Assembly: GCA_944326095.1 (NCBI GenBank)
Contig: CALVCO010000003.1
Location: forward strand, 1 to 63,160
Direction of reading: 5' to 3'
DNA from: an uncultured Erysipelotrichaceae bacterium
Lineage (GTDB): Bacteria; Bacillota_I; Bacilli_A; Erysipelotrichales; Erysipelotrichaceae
Length of the DNA: 63,160 bases
Of this stretch, positions 26,630 through 36,620 are shown piece after piece. The notes below the pieces were generated by a model. The model did no database searches. It had not been told where the DNA came from and worked only from the letters and a program-made list of their open reading frames with translations. The stretch's first letter is position 1, and each line of letters begins with the position of its first letter. Made by a program: the position numbers and the translations under genes.

Positions 26630-27360
26630 TTTCTCACATCCTCATATGAAATTAATTCAATTCCATATTTTTCAACCATTTCTTTTGTTTTATTACTTGT
26701 TAGAAAATCTAACTCTTCTAATCTTTTTAAATTATATGAAGAAGTGTTCATAATATATGAATCCATATATCCAGGATGGCTCATAATTTCTGTATATTCA
26801 TATTTAACAATATCTTCAATATTATCATAAATATAATTTAAACCAACTTCACCATTATATGTTCTAAATTGAACAAAGCGTACATGATGAAAACCATCAA
26901 TATCATGATTTCTAAGTGGTAAATTATACTTTTTAGCTAACTGAATAGCACATTTCTCCATAACTGGATTTGAATCCGTAGTAAATAAATGTGAATCAAA
27001 ATGAGTAGGTTTCTTTTTCATAAGAGAAATAAATTTATTATATTGCGCTTCAATTTCATCAAAAACTTCTTTTTCATCATAGATATGATTTGGATCTAGA
27101 TTTCTTGGCTTAATAAATTCACCATTTTCTCCTACTAAACTTTTACCATCCGTCAAAGGTTTTCCTAAAGCAATATTCAAATGCAAACCAATTTTTAAAC
27201 CCGGATATTGACTACTAAGTTCAATAGCATGTTCTAGAACAGGAGTATTTGTTAATAATGTTGTTGATGTTAAAATACCATTTTTATAAGCATCAACAAT
27301 TCCATAATTAATTCCTCTACACAATCCAAAATCATCTGCATTTACTATTAGTTTTACCAT
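26626..27360 (-). CDS. ChbG/YdjC-family carbohydrate deacetylase
   Basis: A 244-residue YdjC-fold enzyme that removes acetyl groups from chito- or other oligosaccharides. The metal site is visible: NADDFGLCRG at the N-terminus, GLHLNIALG, THFDSHLF and SHPGY late. ATG 27360 is preceded by AGGAGA, so I prefer it to the in-frame upstream start. It is coupled to glycerate kinase downstream. The neighbouring beta-glucoside PTS operon fits a role in beta-linked sugar use. Confidence 0.88.
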   Translation of the reverse strand: MVKLIVNADDFGLCRGINYGIVDAYKNGILTSTTLLTNTPVLEHAIELSSQYPGLKIGLHLNIALGKPLTDGKSLVGENGEFIKPRNLDPNHIYDEKEVFDEIEAQYNKFISLMKKKPTHFDSHLFTTDSNPVMEKCAIQLAKKYNLPLRNHDIDGFHHVRFVQFRTYNGEVGLNYIYDNIEDIVKYEYTEIMSHPGYMDSYIMNTSSYNLKRLEELDFLTSNKTKEMVEKYGIELISYEDVRN

Positions 27361-27368
27361 ACTGTCTC

Positions 27369-27497
27369 CTATTTTAATTCTGGCCAATAGCCTTTATTCG
27401 CTTCAATTAAAGCATCTAAAATTTTTCTTGCTTTTTTAGCATCAGTTACTGTTCTATTTAATATAATGCCATTATATAAATCTGACAAGGATTCCAT
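27369..27497 (-). pseudogene. Possible coding remnant before chbG
   Basis: A 42-codon frame ends NRTVTDAKKARKILDALIEANKG-type, which reads like the C-terminus of a larger enzyme (Gfo/Idh/MocA-like is my best guess, weakly). Its TAG lies inside the ribosome site of the chbG-like gene, as in coupled operons. Its first codons overlap the 3' end of the GNAT gene in another frame, so the 5' part has been lost. Confidence 0.35.
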
Positions 27498-27919
27498 TTG
27501 CCCCAAAGGTCTGGAAAGACTTCAAATTCTTTAAATCCTAAGCTTAAATAAAAACGATTTGTATTATCATATGTTTCATAACATCCCATTTGAACCGTCT
27601 TTACTTGAAGAAAAGAATATCCATTTTCTATCGCAAGTTTCTTGGCATTTAAAAATAATTCTTTTCCAATTCCATGACGATGATAATCTTTTAAAACACC
27701 CATTACACTTATTTCTAGTGTATCTTTACCCGTTTCTTTCAAACATAAAAAAGCTATTGCATGATTTTTATCAAATGCAGCAAAGAAAAGTTGATCTGCA
27801 CTTTCTTTGATATAACTTTCTCTAGCATCTTCTATACCAAACCAATCAGGTAGTGCTTCTAATATCTTTCTTGAAATTTTTTGTTTATCATCATAATCCT
27901 CAATTAACTTAATATCCAT
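27458..27919 (-). CDS. GNAT family N-acetyltransferase
   Basis: A 153-residue acetyltransferase. HRHGIGKELFLNAKK is the acetyl-CoA loop, LQVKTVQMGCYETYDNTNRFYLSLGFKEFEVFP is the conserved second half, and the ending WNPCQIYIMAL is characteristic of a common Firmicute subgroup. The ATG at 27919 follows GGAG with proper spacing, so I prefer it over the in-frame start at 27943. The substrate is unknown. Confidence 0.85.
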   Translation of the reverse strand: MDIKLIEDYDDKQKISRKILEALPDWFGIEDARESYIKESADQLFFAAFDKNHAIAFLCLKETGKDTLEISVMGVLKDYHRHGIGKELFLNAKKLAIENGYSFLQVKTVQMGCYETYDNTNRFYLSLGFKEFEVFPDLWGKWNPCQIYIMALY

Positions 27920-27946
27920 TATCTTGCTCCAAATTTTAATCAAGAT

Positions 27947-28063
27947 TCATTTATCTTCCTGCTTACTTTTGAAATCATCTATGTCAGGTAAAGCTAATAA
28001 AAACGAAATAACAACAATAGAAATAGTTGTAGCTGAAACAGATGACATAAAATAATCTACCAT
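27947..28063 (-). CDS. Short single-helix membrane peptide, possible remnant
   Basis: A 38-codon frame (MVDYFMSSVSATTISIVVIS...) encodes one hydrophobic helix and a charged tail. It lies after the terminator of the bgl operon and may be the leftover end of a membrane transport protein. AGGATT precedes the ATG weakly. I do not recognise it. Confidence 0.25.
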   Translation of the reverse strand: MVDYFMSSVSATTISIVVISFLLALPDIDDFKSKQEDK

Positions 28064-28090
28064 TTTTAATCCTACATTATTTATTAAAAA

Positions 28091-28116
28091 GGGATTAACC
28101 AATATTGATTAATCCC
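28091..28116 (-). terminator. Terminator of the bgl PTS operon
   Basis: Long near-perfect hairpin GGGATTAACCAAT / ATTGATTAATCCC followed on the minus strand by TTTTTAAT. Confidence 0.8.
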
Positions 28117-28153
28117 ATTCTACATTAATTTCTAATTTATGTCTATCAATGCA

Positions 28154-30134
<1,981 letters not shown>

Positions 30135-30135
<1 letters not shown>

Positions 30136-31538
30136 TAATTTAATTCTTCTGCTGTTTTACCATTGTAAAGCATAAATGTGATAATAAAAGATACTGCAAA
30201 CGCTGCTACTACACCTGCTATAATTGCCATCATTGTGCTTTCGAAAATTACTACACCTAATATACTTGAGTATCCCATAGAGAATGCTTTTGCACCCATA
30301 AATCCTGCAACAGCCCCTCCAATAAATCCACCACCTACTACACCAATCATTGGTGTTCTCAAGCGTAAATTAACACCATATAATGCTGGTTCAGAAACAC
30401 CTGACACAACAGCACCAATACCTGCAGATAAAGCAGTTGACTTTAAATCACCATCTTTTGTCTTAAACATAACAGCTAAACATGCTCCACCTTCTGCAAT
30501 ATTATGTAAGATCCAACCTGGACGGAATACATTATCATAACCAACAGCGTTAAATAATTCAGTCATAGGAGCAACCATCATCATATTAACACCTAACATT
30601 ACTAAGAATGGATGCATTGCTGCAATTATTCCTGGAGCAAATCCACCAACATTACTTTGTAGCCATATAATGAAGTTTACAATCCAACCACCGACAACTG
30701 TTCCAGCTGGTCCAAGTACTAAAACTGTAATTGGATAACCTATTAAGAAAACGCATAGTGGTGCAAAAACTGAACGTAATACACCTGGAATAACACGATA
30801 GAAAAATCTTTCTAGATAAGCAAGTAAAATAGCTGAGAAAATAGCTGGTAACAATGAACTTGAATAGCTAACTAATGTAACTGGCAATCCAAACATTGTC
30901 ACAGCATCTCCTGCATTAACCATATTAATAAAATCTGGATATAACAAGGCTGCTGCCATTGTAATTGCAAATGCAGGGTTAGATTTTAATGTTTTAGCGG
31001 CACCATATGCAACCAAAATAGGCATAAAGTAGAAAGGTGCCTGTGACATTATATTAAACAAAATGTATGTTGTATTTGTCGTAATATCTGGGAAGAAGTA
31101 ACTAGCTAGTGATAATACAACACGCAACATTCCAGCACCATACAATACAGTAATAAATGGTGTTAATGAAGCAGACATAAATTGAATGACTTTCATAAAA
31201 TAGTATTTAGCATTTTTCTTTTCAGTATCTTGTTTTAATGCATAATCTTCAGTATGAGTTTCATCAACTATATCACCTAATTTAATGTTGTAATTCTTTT
31301 CAATTTCATCAAATACTGGGAAAAGATTTTCTCCTAAAATAACTTGATATTGTCCTGAACCATATACAACCCCTAAAACTCCTTGCATTTTCTTTATTTC
31401 ATCATCCTTAGCAATATTTCTATCTTTTAATACGAAACGCAAACGAGTTACACAATGTGAAACTGTATGAATATTATCAACTCCACCAACTTTTTCAACA
31501 ATTTGTTCTGCCAAAGCAGCATAATTTAATTTAGCCAT
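30135..31538 (-). CDS. PTS beta-glucoside-type EIIBC transporter
   Basis: A 467-residue permease that imports and phosphorylates a beta-glucoside. The N-terminal EIIB domain (about 1-85) has the phospho-cysteine motif HCVTRLRFVLKD (C29). The EIIC domain has about 8-10 membrane helices and the conserved GVSEPALYGVNLR segment. The sugar could be cellobiose, arbutin, salicin or similar; the order BglG-EIIBC-EIIA-GH1 fits this. It starts 16 nt after the antiterminator gene. Confidence 0.92.
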
Positions 31539-31554
31539 AAATTTCTCCTTTCCT

Positions 31555-32412
31555 TTATTGTGGCTGTTCTAAAATTCTTACAATGTGAATAACTAAATAT
31601 AATCGATCCTCATCACTTAACTGATAGTTATAATTTTCTAATACAAAAGCTGCAATTTTATCAACACATCTATTAGCTTTATCATATTCTTTTGTTAATT
31701 GAGAAGCTAAAGAAGCAAGAGTATCATTTTTTTCTTTTATCTCCTCAAATAGAATAGTTTTCATAAAGAATTTAAGATGAATAATAAATCTAGAATATGC
31801 CAAAGAATCTTCATTTAATTTAACAGAAAAATTGTCTTCAACGATTTGTATTATTTCGTTCACTCCTTTCATAATTTTTAATGAATCGCGATTACTTCTT
31901 TTTTCTGTCGCAGTAATTAAATGAAAAGCTATTGAAGTGGATTCATCATCTTTAAGGGAAATATTAAGTGTTTCATTAATCATTTTGATTGCTTTTTTTC
32001 CAACTTGATATTCTTCTTTATAAAATCTTTTAACTTCTTCATTAACAAGTGTCGGTAAATCAAAGCCTGCTTTATATTGATTAACACTAAAATTAATATG
32101 ATCAGATAATGCAACAATTAGATTTACATTAAATTTGACGTTCAATTCTTTTTGTGCCATATCAATAATTCTTTGTGTTAGCTCAATGATTTCAAATGGA
32201 ATTTGTTCAAACAATGAAAGTATTTGTCCCTTATTTGAGCCATCTACCAAAACATATGTTTTCATTACTTCATTTTGAAACACAGTATCATATTTACTTT
32301 TACGAAATCCTAACCCCTTACCAATCGCGACAACTTCTTGACCTTTGTAGTTTTCTGCAATAACTATGTTGTTATTTACAATCCGTTTGACTATGTATTT
32401 TTCTCTTAGCAT
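31555..32412 (-). CDS. BglG/LicT-type transcription antiterminator
   Basis: A 285-residue RNA-binding regulator. The N-terminal CAT domain (about 1-55; RIVNNNIVIA...GKGLGF) binds the RAT hairpin in its own leader. Two PRD domains follow, with phosphorylatable histidines such as those in ALSDHINFSV (PRD1) and YLVIHIVRI (PRD2). It controls its own operon: when sugar is present, the EIIB no longer phosphorylates it and it blocks the leader terminator at 32462-32517. Confidence 0.94.
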   Translation of the reverse strand: MLREKYIVKRIVNNNIVIAENYKGQEVVAIGKGLGFRKSKYDTVFQNEVMKTYVLVDGSNKGQILSLFEQIPFEIIELTQRIIDMAQKELNVKFNVNLIVALSDHINFSVNQYKAGFDLPTLVNEEVKRFYKEEYQVGKKAIKMINETLNISLKDDESTSIAFHLITATEKRSNRDSLKIMKGVNEIIQIVEDNFSVKLNEDSLAYSRFIIHLKFFMKTILFEEIKEKNDTLASLASQLTKEYDKANRCVDKIAAFVLENYNYQLSDEDRLYLVIHIVRILEQPQ

Positions 32413-32461
32413 AACTACTTTGGAGTCTATAATGTAATACTCTTCTCCTCCTTTCTAAGAA

Positions 32462-32517
32462 CAAAAAAGACAAACTCTAACTTATGATTGTATCTCACAA
32501 TCATATTAGAATTTGCC
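32462..32517 (-). terminator. Leader attenuator of the bgl operon
   Basis: On the minus strand GGCAAATTCTAA pairs with TTAGAGTTTGTC, enclosing a smaller ATGATTGT/ACAATCAT hairpin, then runs into TTTTTT. Its 5' arm overlaps the RAT element, so the two structures exclude each other. Confidence 0.85.
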
Positions 32518-32546
32518 TTAATAACATTGATTAAGTAACAAGCCTA
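32508..32546 (-). promoter_or_regulatory. Ribonucleic antiterminator (RAT) for the BglG-type protein
   Basis: Read on the minus strand: GGCTTGTTACT, then a loop region, then AAGGCAAATTC. This follows the LicT/SacT RAT pattern (GGxTTGTTACTG...AGGCAAAACC). Binding of the antiterminator should stabilise it and free the downstream genes. Confidence 0.82.
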
Positions 32547-32569
32547 ATTATATTTAGTTCTACATGCAT

Positions 32570-32599
32570 ATTATACTGGAAGCGCTATCAAAATGTCAA
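32570..32599 (-). promoter_or_regulatory. bgl operon promoter with embedded cre site
   Basis: Minus strand TTGACA (32594-32599) and TATAAT (32570-32575), 18-nt spacer. The spacer holds TGATAGCGCTTCCA (32577-32590), matching the cre consensus at 13 of 14 positions, so CcpA would block RNA polymerase here. Confidence 0.82.
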
Positions 32600-32792
32600 T
32601 ACACTATTTTGAAATTTGTAATTACATGTGAAAAGTTTTTTAAACGCAATTTTAAATTCTATAAAAGGCTACGCTTAGTTTCAAGATTCGGTTTACCTTT
32701 TTCATGTAATCGCAAAAGGACAAACGCCATTATAAATTTTTATTGTAATTTCGACAAATAATACATGAAACAGTTTACCATTTACAATTAAA

Positions 32793-33992
32793 TTAATCCT
32801 TTTTTTGACAATATTTTAACGCTGGTATCAGTACATCATTTAACGATAATGTAGTTTCACGAAATAAATCAGAAGGATATAATTGATCCATAGCAAAAAC
32901 AACACTATGTCTAGCTCTAGTGCAAGCAACATAAAACTTTGCTATTGTTTGTTTTGAAGATATTTTTTCTTGTTTGGTTATAAAGGGAATGACTGTTGAT
33001 ACAGGAATTATTACAACTCTATCAAATGTACAGCCTTTAGAATTACCATAATTTAACACATTACATGAATGTTGGAAATTAATCTCTTTTGTATTTTTGT
33101 ATCTTAAAATAGTAGGGTTGTAATAATCACAGTATTCTTTCATATACTTATTTTCAATAATATAAACTCCTACATTATCTTTCACAGCATATTTATTTTT
33201 TTCATAAGGAATTACAAAAGATTCACTTTCATTATAAATTGTATTAACAAAATTGCATATTTCTTGATTAAATCTTCTTGTTTCATTTGAATAGCTAATT
33301 TTACATAAATTAATTTTTTCAAGTTCTTTGAAAAAATGCCTTATTTTTTCATCACGAAATTTTTTGTTTTTTAATGAATTATTTGTTCTAAAAGTAGCTT
33401 GTTTATAGTCTCCAACACAATTTATTACAATACTCGAATTAAACAATAATTTAAAAATTTCTAAATCCCATCCAGCATAATCCTGTAATTCATCAATAAA
33501 AATATAACTATATATTTCTTCTAATCGTTTAATAACCGCTCCGTTGGAATCATTTACACATTTAATTGCTAAAGCTGTTACATTATCTTTATATAAATCA
33601 TTAGCACCATTTAAATAATATTGAACATGATTGCTATTATACCATCTTTCAGGTTTTTCATCGGAATAAAAAGCTATTGATTCTATAAAATTTGGCGGTA
33701 ATTCAAATTCACGCTCTTGTTTTAATATTTTATATTTTAATAATAGTTGACATTGATATGGTTTAATAAATTCTGAAAGAATAAAACTATACCAAGTTTT
33801 TATAATAATCTTTTTATCAATAACTCCGCTATTTTGCTTTCGATATTCATTCTCAATGCTATTTTTCCCTTCATTAGTATAAGAAATAATTAATATTTCC
33901 TTATGTGTGGTTTGCACAAACTGTATAGCTTGTTTACACAAATCATATGTTTTTCCATTTCCAGCTGCAGCAAAAACAACTTTATTATTCAT
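32793..33992 (-). CDS. Gabija GajB-like UvrD-family helicase
   Basis: A 399-residue superfamily 1 helicase. Visible motifs: Walker A AAAGNGKT (8-15), motif Ia SYTNEGKNSIE, motif II IFIDELQDY, motif III GDYKQATFR, motif V NYGNSKGCTFDRVVI and motif VI FYVACTRARHSVV. It overlaps by 8 nt the gene for an OLD-type ATPase nuclease, which is the Gabija anti-phage pairing (GajA then GajB). It is shorter than the ~490-residue reference GajB, so this is either a compact variant or a related two-gene system. Confidence 0.75.
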   Translation of the reverse strand: MNNKVVFAAAGNGKTYDLCKQAIQFVQTTHKEILIISYTNEGKNSIENEYRKQNSGVIDKKIIIKTWYSFILSEFIKPYQCQLLLKYKILKQEREFELPPNFIESIAFYSDEKPERWYNSNHVQYYLNGANDLYKDNVTALAIKCVNDSNGAVIKRLEEIYSYIFIDELQDYAGWDLEIFKLLFNSSIVINCVGDYKQATFRTNNSLKNKKFRDEKIRHFFKELEKINLCKISYSNETRRFNQEICNFVNTIYNESESFVIPYEKNKYAVKDNVGVYIIENKYMKEYCDYYNPTILRYKNTKEINFQHSCNVLNYGNSKGCTFDRVVIIPVSTVIPFITKQEKISSKQTIAKFYVACTRARHSVVFAMDQLYPSDLFRETTLSLNDVLIPALKYCQKKD

Positions 33993-35601
33993 CCGAGTTT
34001 ACTCCAATAGCCTTTCTAATATATTTTGGATATAATATTTTTTCTTCACTTAGGAATACTCTCATTGCCCACTCTGTTTTATTATTTGTCATAAATTTGC
34101 AAAGACCATCATAGTCAAGCTTTTGATTTCCTTTATATATTATTCTTTTAAAATTAACAAAGTTATTTTTATTTTCATTCAACACAGATGGTTCCAATGT
34201 ATTAAGATTATCATCTTCTTCAACACATAAAATAACAATATTTTTATATTCTTCAAATTTATTTTTAACAGTTGCTAGTGATCCATCATTATCAGTAACA
34301 ACTACAATTTTCTTTTCTATTAATTTTGCTAGCTCACAATAATTTTTAAATGCAGTCCCATTAACCGCCATAACATCAATTCCATCATCTATTGGCAATT
34401 TAGAATATTCATCTAAATATGCTCGTTGAACAATTAACTCATCCGCTGGTCCTTCTACCAGAATAATTTTTTTAGCTAATAGCAGCCTTAATGTATTATA
34501 TCCAGGTAATTTCACAAAAAAATCATATGTTTCTCTTGGTAGATTTATAAAGGGTTTAACGTTTTTGTTTGATACTAAATGTAAATTATTTAACCCTAAT
34601 TTATTGGCAACAAAACTACTATGTGTTGAAATAAACAATTGTTTATCCTTATTATTTGAAAGCTTAGAAATAAGAATTGACATATTGGAATAAGATAAAT
34701 TGTTTTCTGGTTCTTCTAGCATCAAAAAATCCACCTCAATATTTTGATTAAAAACCAATTCAGACTTTATCATATTTTGAGTTCCAAACCCAATATTTTC
34801 AAACGGAATTTTATCAACAGATAACGACATTTCTTTTTTCCAGTCGTCAATTTCACCTTCTCTTAAATTTACACTTATTTCTTTACTTCCAAATTTATAT
34901 TCATCTTTAATCTTAGAGTTTAATCTTGCTACTACTGGACTTTTTATAAAGTTCTTTCGATTACTTCTGAAAGCTAATCGTAAATTTGTCTCATCTTCTT
35001 TTGACAGATAATTAGCAAAGCTGTTAGAAACAAATCTATTTAGTACCGTACCATAATCTTTTTTTGTTGTATCAATAGATACTATTTTATTTGCAGTTTT
35101 TGTAAAGTAATATTCCGATTGAGCAAATGAACTAAACTCCACTTTATACAATTCTACCGGTATATCAATAACCTTCTTTTCTTCAAGAAGTTGTTTATAT
35201 GTCACACTATAATCATCATTAAATTTAATACTAAGCTTTACTCCAACTGCATCTTCTTTTAAAGAATTATTTGTTCCTTTATAATGATGAAAATAACTAT
35301 CTTTTTCTAAAAGTCCTTCAAAAAATATTTCAATGTCTATACTAGGCAAGTTTACGTTCTCACCTTTTTCTATTTTATATTTATAAAGATTTCTTGTGCA
35401 CAAATTAAACCATTCTGTATTTATTTTTGACATTATAGAAGAACCGTTAATTTTTCCAGTTAACCCCATTGACAATGCTTCTAAAATTGTAGTTTTCCCT
35501 GAATCATTTTCACCGACAAAAATATTAACATTCCTATTCATATCGATACAGATATAATCAAAAATCTTATAATTACGGATTATCAGTTTTGAAACGTACA
35601 T
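33985..35601 (-). CDS. Gabija GajA-like ATPase with TOPRIM nuclease domain (OLD family)
   Basis: A 538-residue defence nuclease. The N-terminal ABC-type ATPase has Walker A GENDSGKT (30-37), Walker B LMLEEPENNLS and the histidine switch ISTHSSFVANK. The C-terminal TOPRIM domain has IILVEGPADELIVQ (catalytic Glu), AVNGTAFKNY and VVVTDNDGS (DxD metal ligands). I start at ATG 35601, with GGAG 9 nt upstream, instead of an upstream TTG. In Gabija, GajA nicks foreign DNA when nucleotides are depleted. It heads a two-gene unit with the UvrD-like gene. Confidence 0.78.
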   Translation of the reverse strand: MYVSKLIIRNYKIFDYICIDMNRNVNIFVGENDSGKTTILEALSMGLTGKINGSSIMSKINTEWFNLCTRNLYKYKIEKGENVNLPSIDIEIFFEGLLEKDSYFHHYKGTNNSLKEDAVGVKLSIKFNDDYSVTYKQLLEEKKVIDIPVELYKVEFSSFAQSEYYFTKTANKIVSIDTTKKDYGTVLNRFVSNSFANYLSKEDETNLRLAFRSNRKNFIKSPVVARLNSKIKDEYKFGSKEISVNLREGEIDDWKKEMSLSVDKIPFENIGFGTQNMIKSELVFNQNIEVDFLMLEEPENNLSYSNMSILISKLSNNKDKQLFISTHSSFVANKLGLNNLHLVSNKNVKPFINLPRETYDFFVKLPGYNTLRLLLAKKIILVEGPADELIVQRAYLDEYSKLPIDDGIDVMAVNGTAFKNYCELAKLIEKKIVVVTDNDGSLATVKNKFEEYKNIVILCVEEDDNLNTLEPSVLNENKNNFVNFKRIIYKGNQKLDYDGLCKFMTNNKTEWAMRVFLSEEKILYPKYIRKAIGVNSDE

Positions 35602-35852
35602 TCCTAACAACTCCTTTTTATTATATTCTAAATACTTTAAATGATATTATTTCTCTATATTACACTTTTTTAAAAATTCATAAAAATATAATTATATTTT
35701 ATATTTTTGATTTAGTTCATTATCGTTATTTTCTAAAAATAACCCCTCAATTTTTTTCAAAAACTATTACATAAATTATTAAATAAATAGTAACGTTTTT
35801 ACGCAATATTCTTTTTTAAGAATAATAATTATTTTAATTTATATCTTTTTCA
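35602..35852. other. AT-rich gap
   Basis: About 250 nt of very AT-rich sequence with no gene. It likely contains the promoter for the Gabija-like pair at its left end. Confidence 0.4.
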
Positions 35853-36460
35853 TTATTTTTTAATTTTCTTGAATTCATGAATTTCTTCACAAAGTTTAGT
35901 TAATATATTATTCTGTTCTTTAATAATAGATAGTAGTTTTTCTTGTTCAGTATCAACCGAAAAAATCACTGCATAATTTTCCATATCAATATCAAAAACA
36001 CTTTCATATGTTTCACCATTTGCTTGATATGTAACTCTTCCCTTTGCTGGTTTTTTGTTCGGATGGTTTTATATTTGTTGTTTGATCCGATATATAAATC
36101 GTAATGTTGGCCCACGCCGATAACACAAGTTTTTTGATTTAACTTTTCACAATAATTTGAAAAAACAGGTTCAGGAAGAGAATTAATAAAAGTAGCATCT
36201 AAAACAATTTTCACATTTTGTGCAGTACATTTTCCATGATTAATAAATCTTAAGCCATAGAAAGCTCGCCTTTCATAAAGAAATTCTACTTCAATATTAG
36301 GGCGATTATCTTCTTGATACTGTCTTCTCATTTCTCTAACCTGAGCCCAAGCAGCTTTTACAGAACAAAAACTAAATATACATGTTATAAGAGATGCGAA
36401 TACAGTTATAAAATTCAATATACCGCTATTCACATTAAGTCACTGTAAAAAATGGTTCAC
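35853..36460 (-). pseudogene. Membrane-anchored hypothetical protein, two reading-frame lesions
   Basis: A strong AAGGAG precedes a GTG at 36460, but the seventh codon is TGA (36440-36442). A GTG at 36433 continues the frame: one membrane helix (ILNFITVFASLITCIFSFC), then a soluble domain (NIEVEFLYERRAFYGLRFINHG...). At 36050-36056 the zero frame reads A AAA AAC; a -1 shift there restores a coherent tail (PAKGRVTYQANGETYES...KIKK) ending at 35853. Such N-terminal-helix proteins are common near defence genes. It is probably decayed, though a programmed shift is not excluded. Confidence 0.6.
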
Positions 36461-36620
36461 AATCTTTAATCTCCTTTTTTATTCAAAAATAATTATCAAA
36501 GTTAAAAGATACATATAGATATTAATATTTTTTGAGTAATCTTATTTTAAAACATAATAACAATATTGAAATAGTATGACTATTCAATTATGCAAAACCT
36601 ATGATGAAAACAAAATGTCA

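Noticed and set aside
30178-30540. Plus-strand frame opposite the PTS permease
   Set aside because: Shadow frame, rich in proline and threonine, with no start signals.
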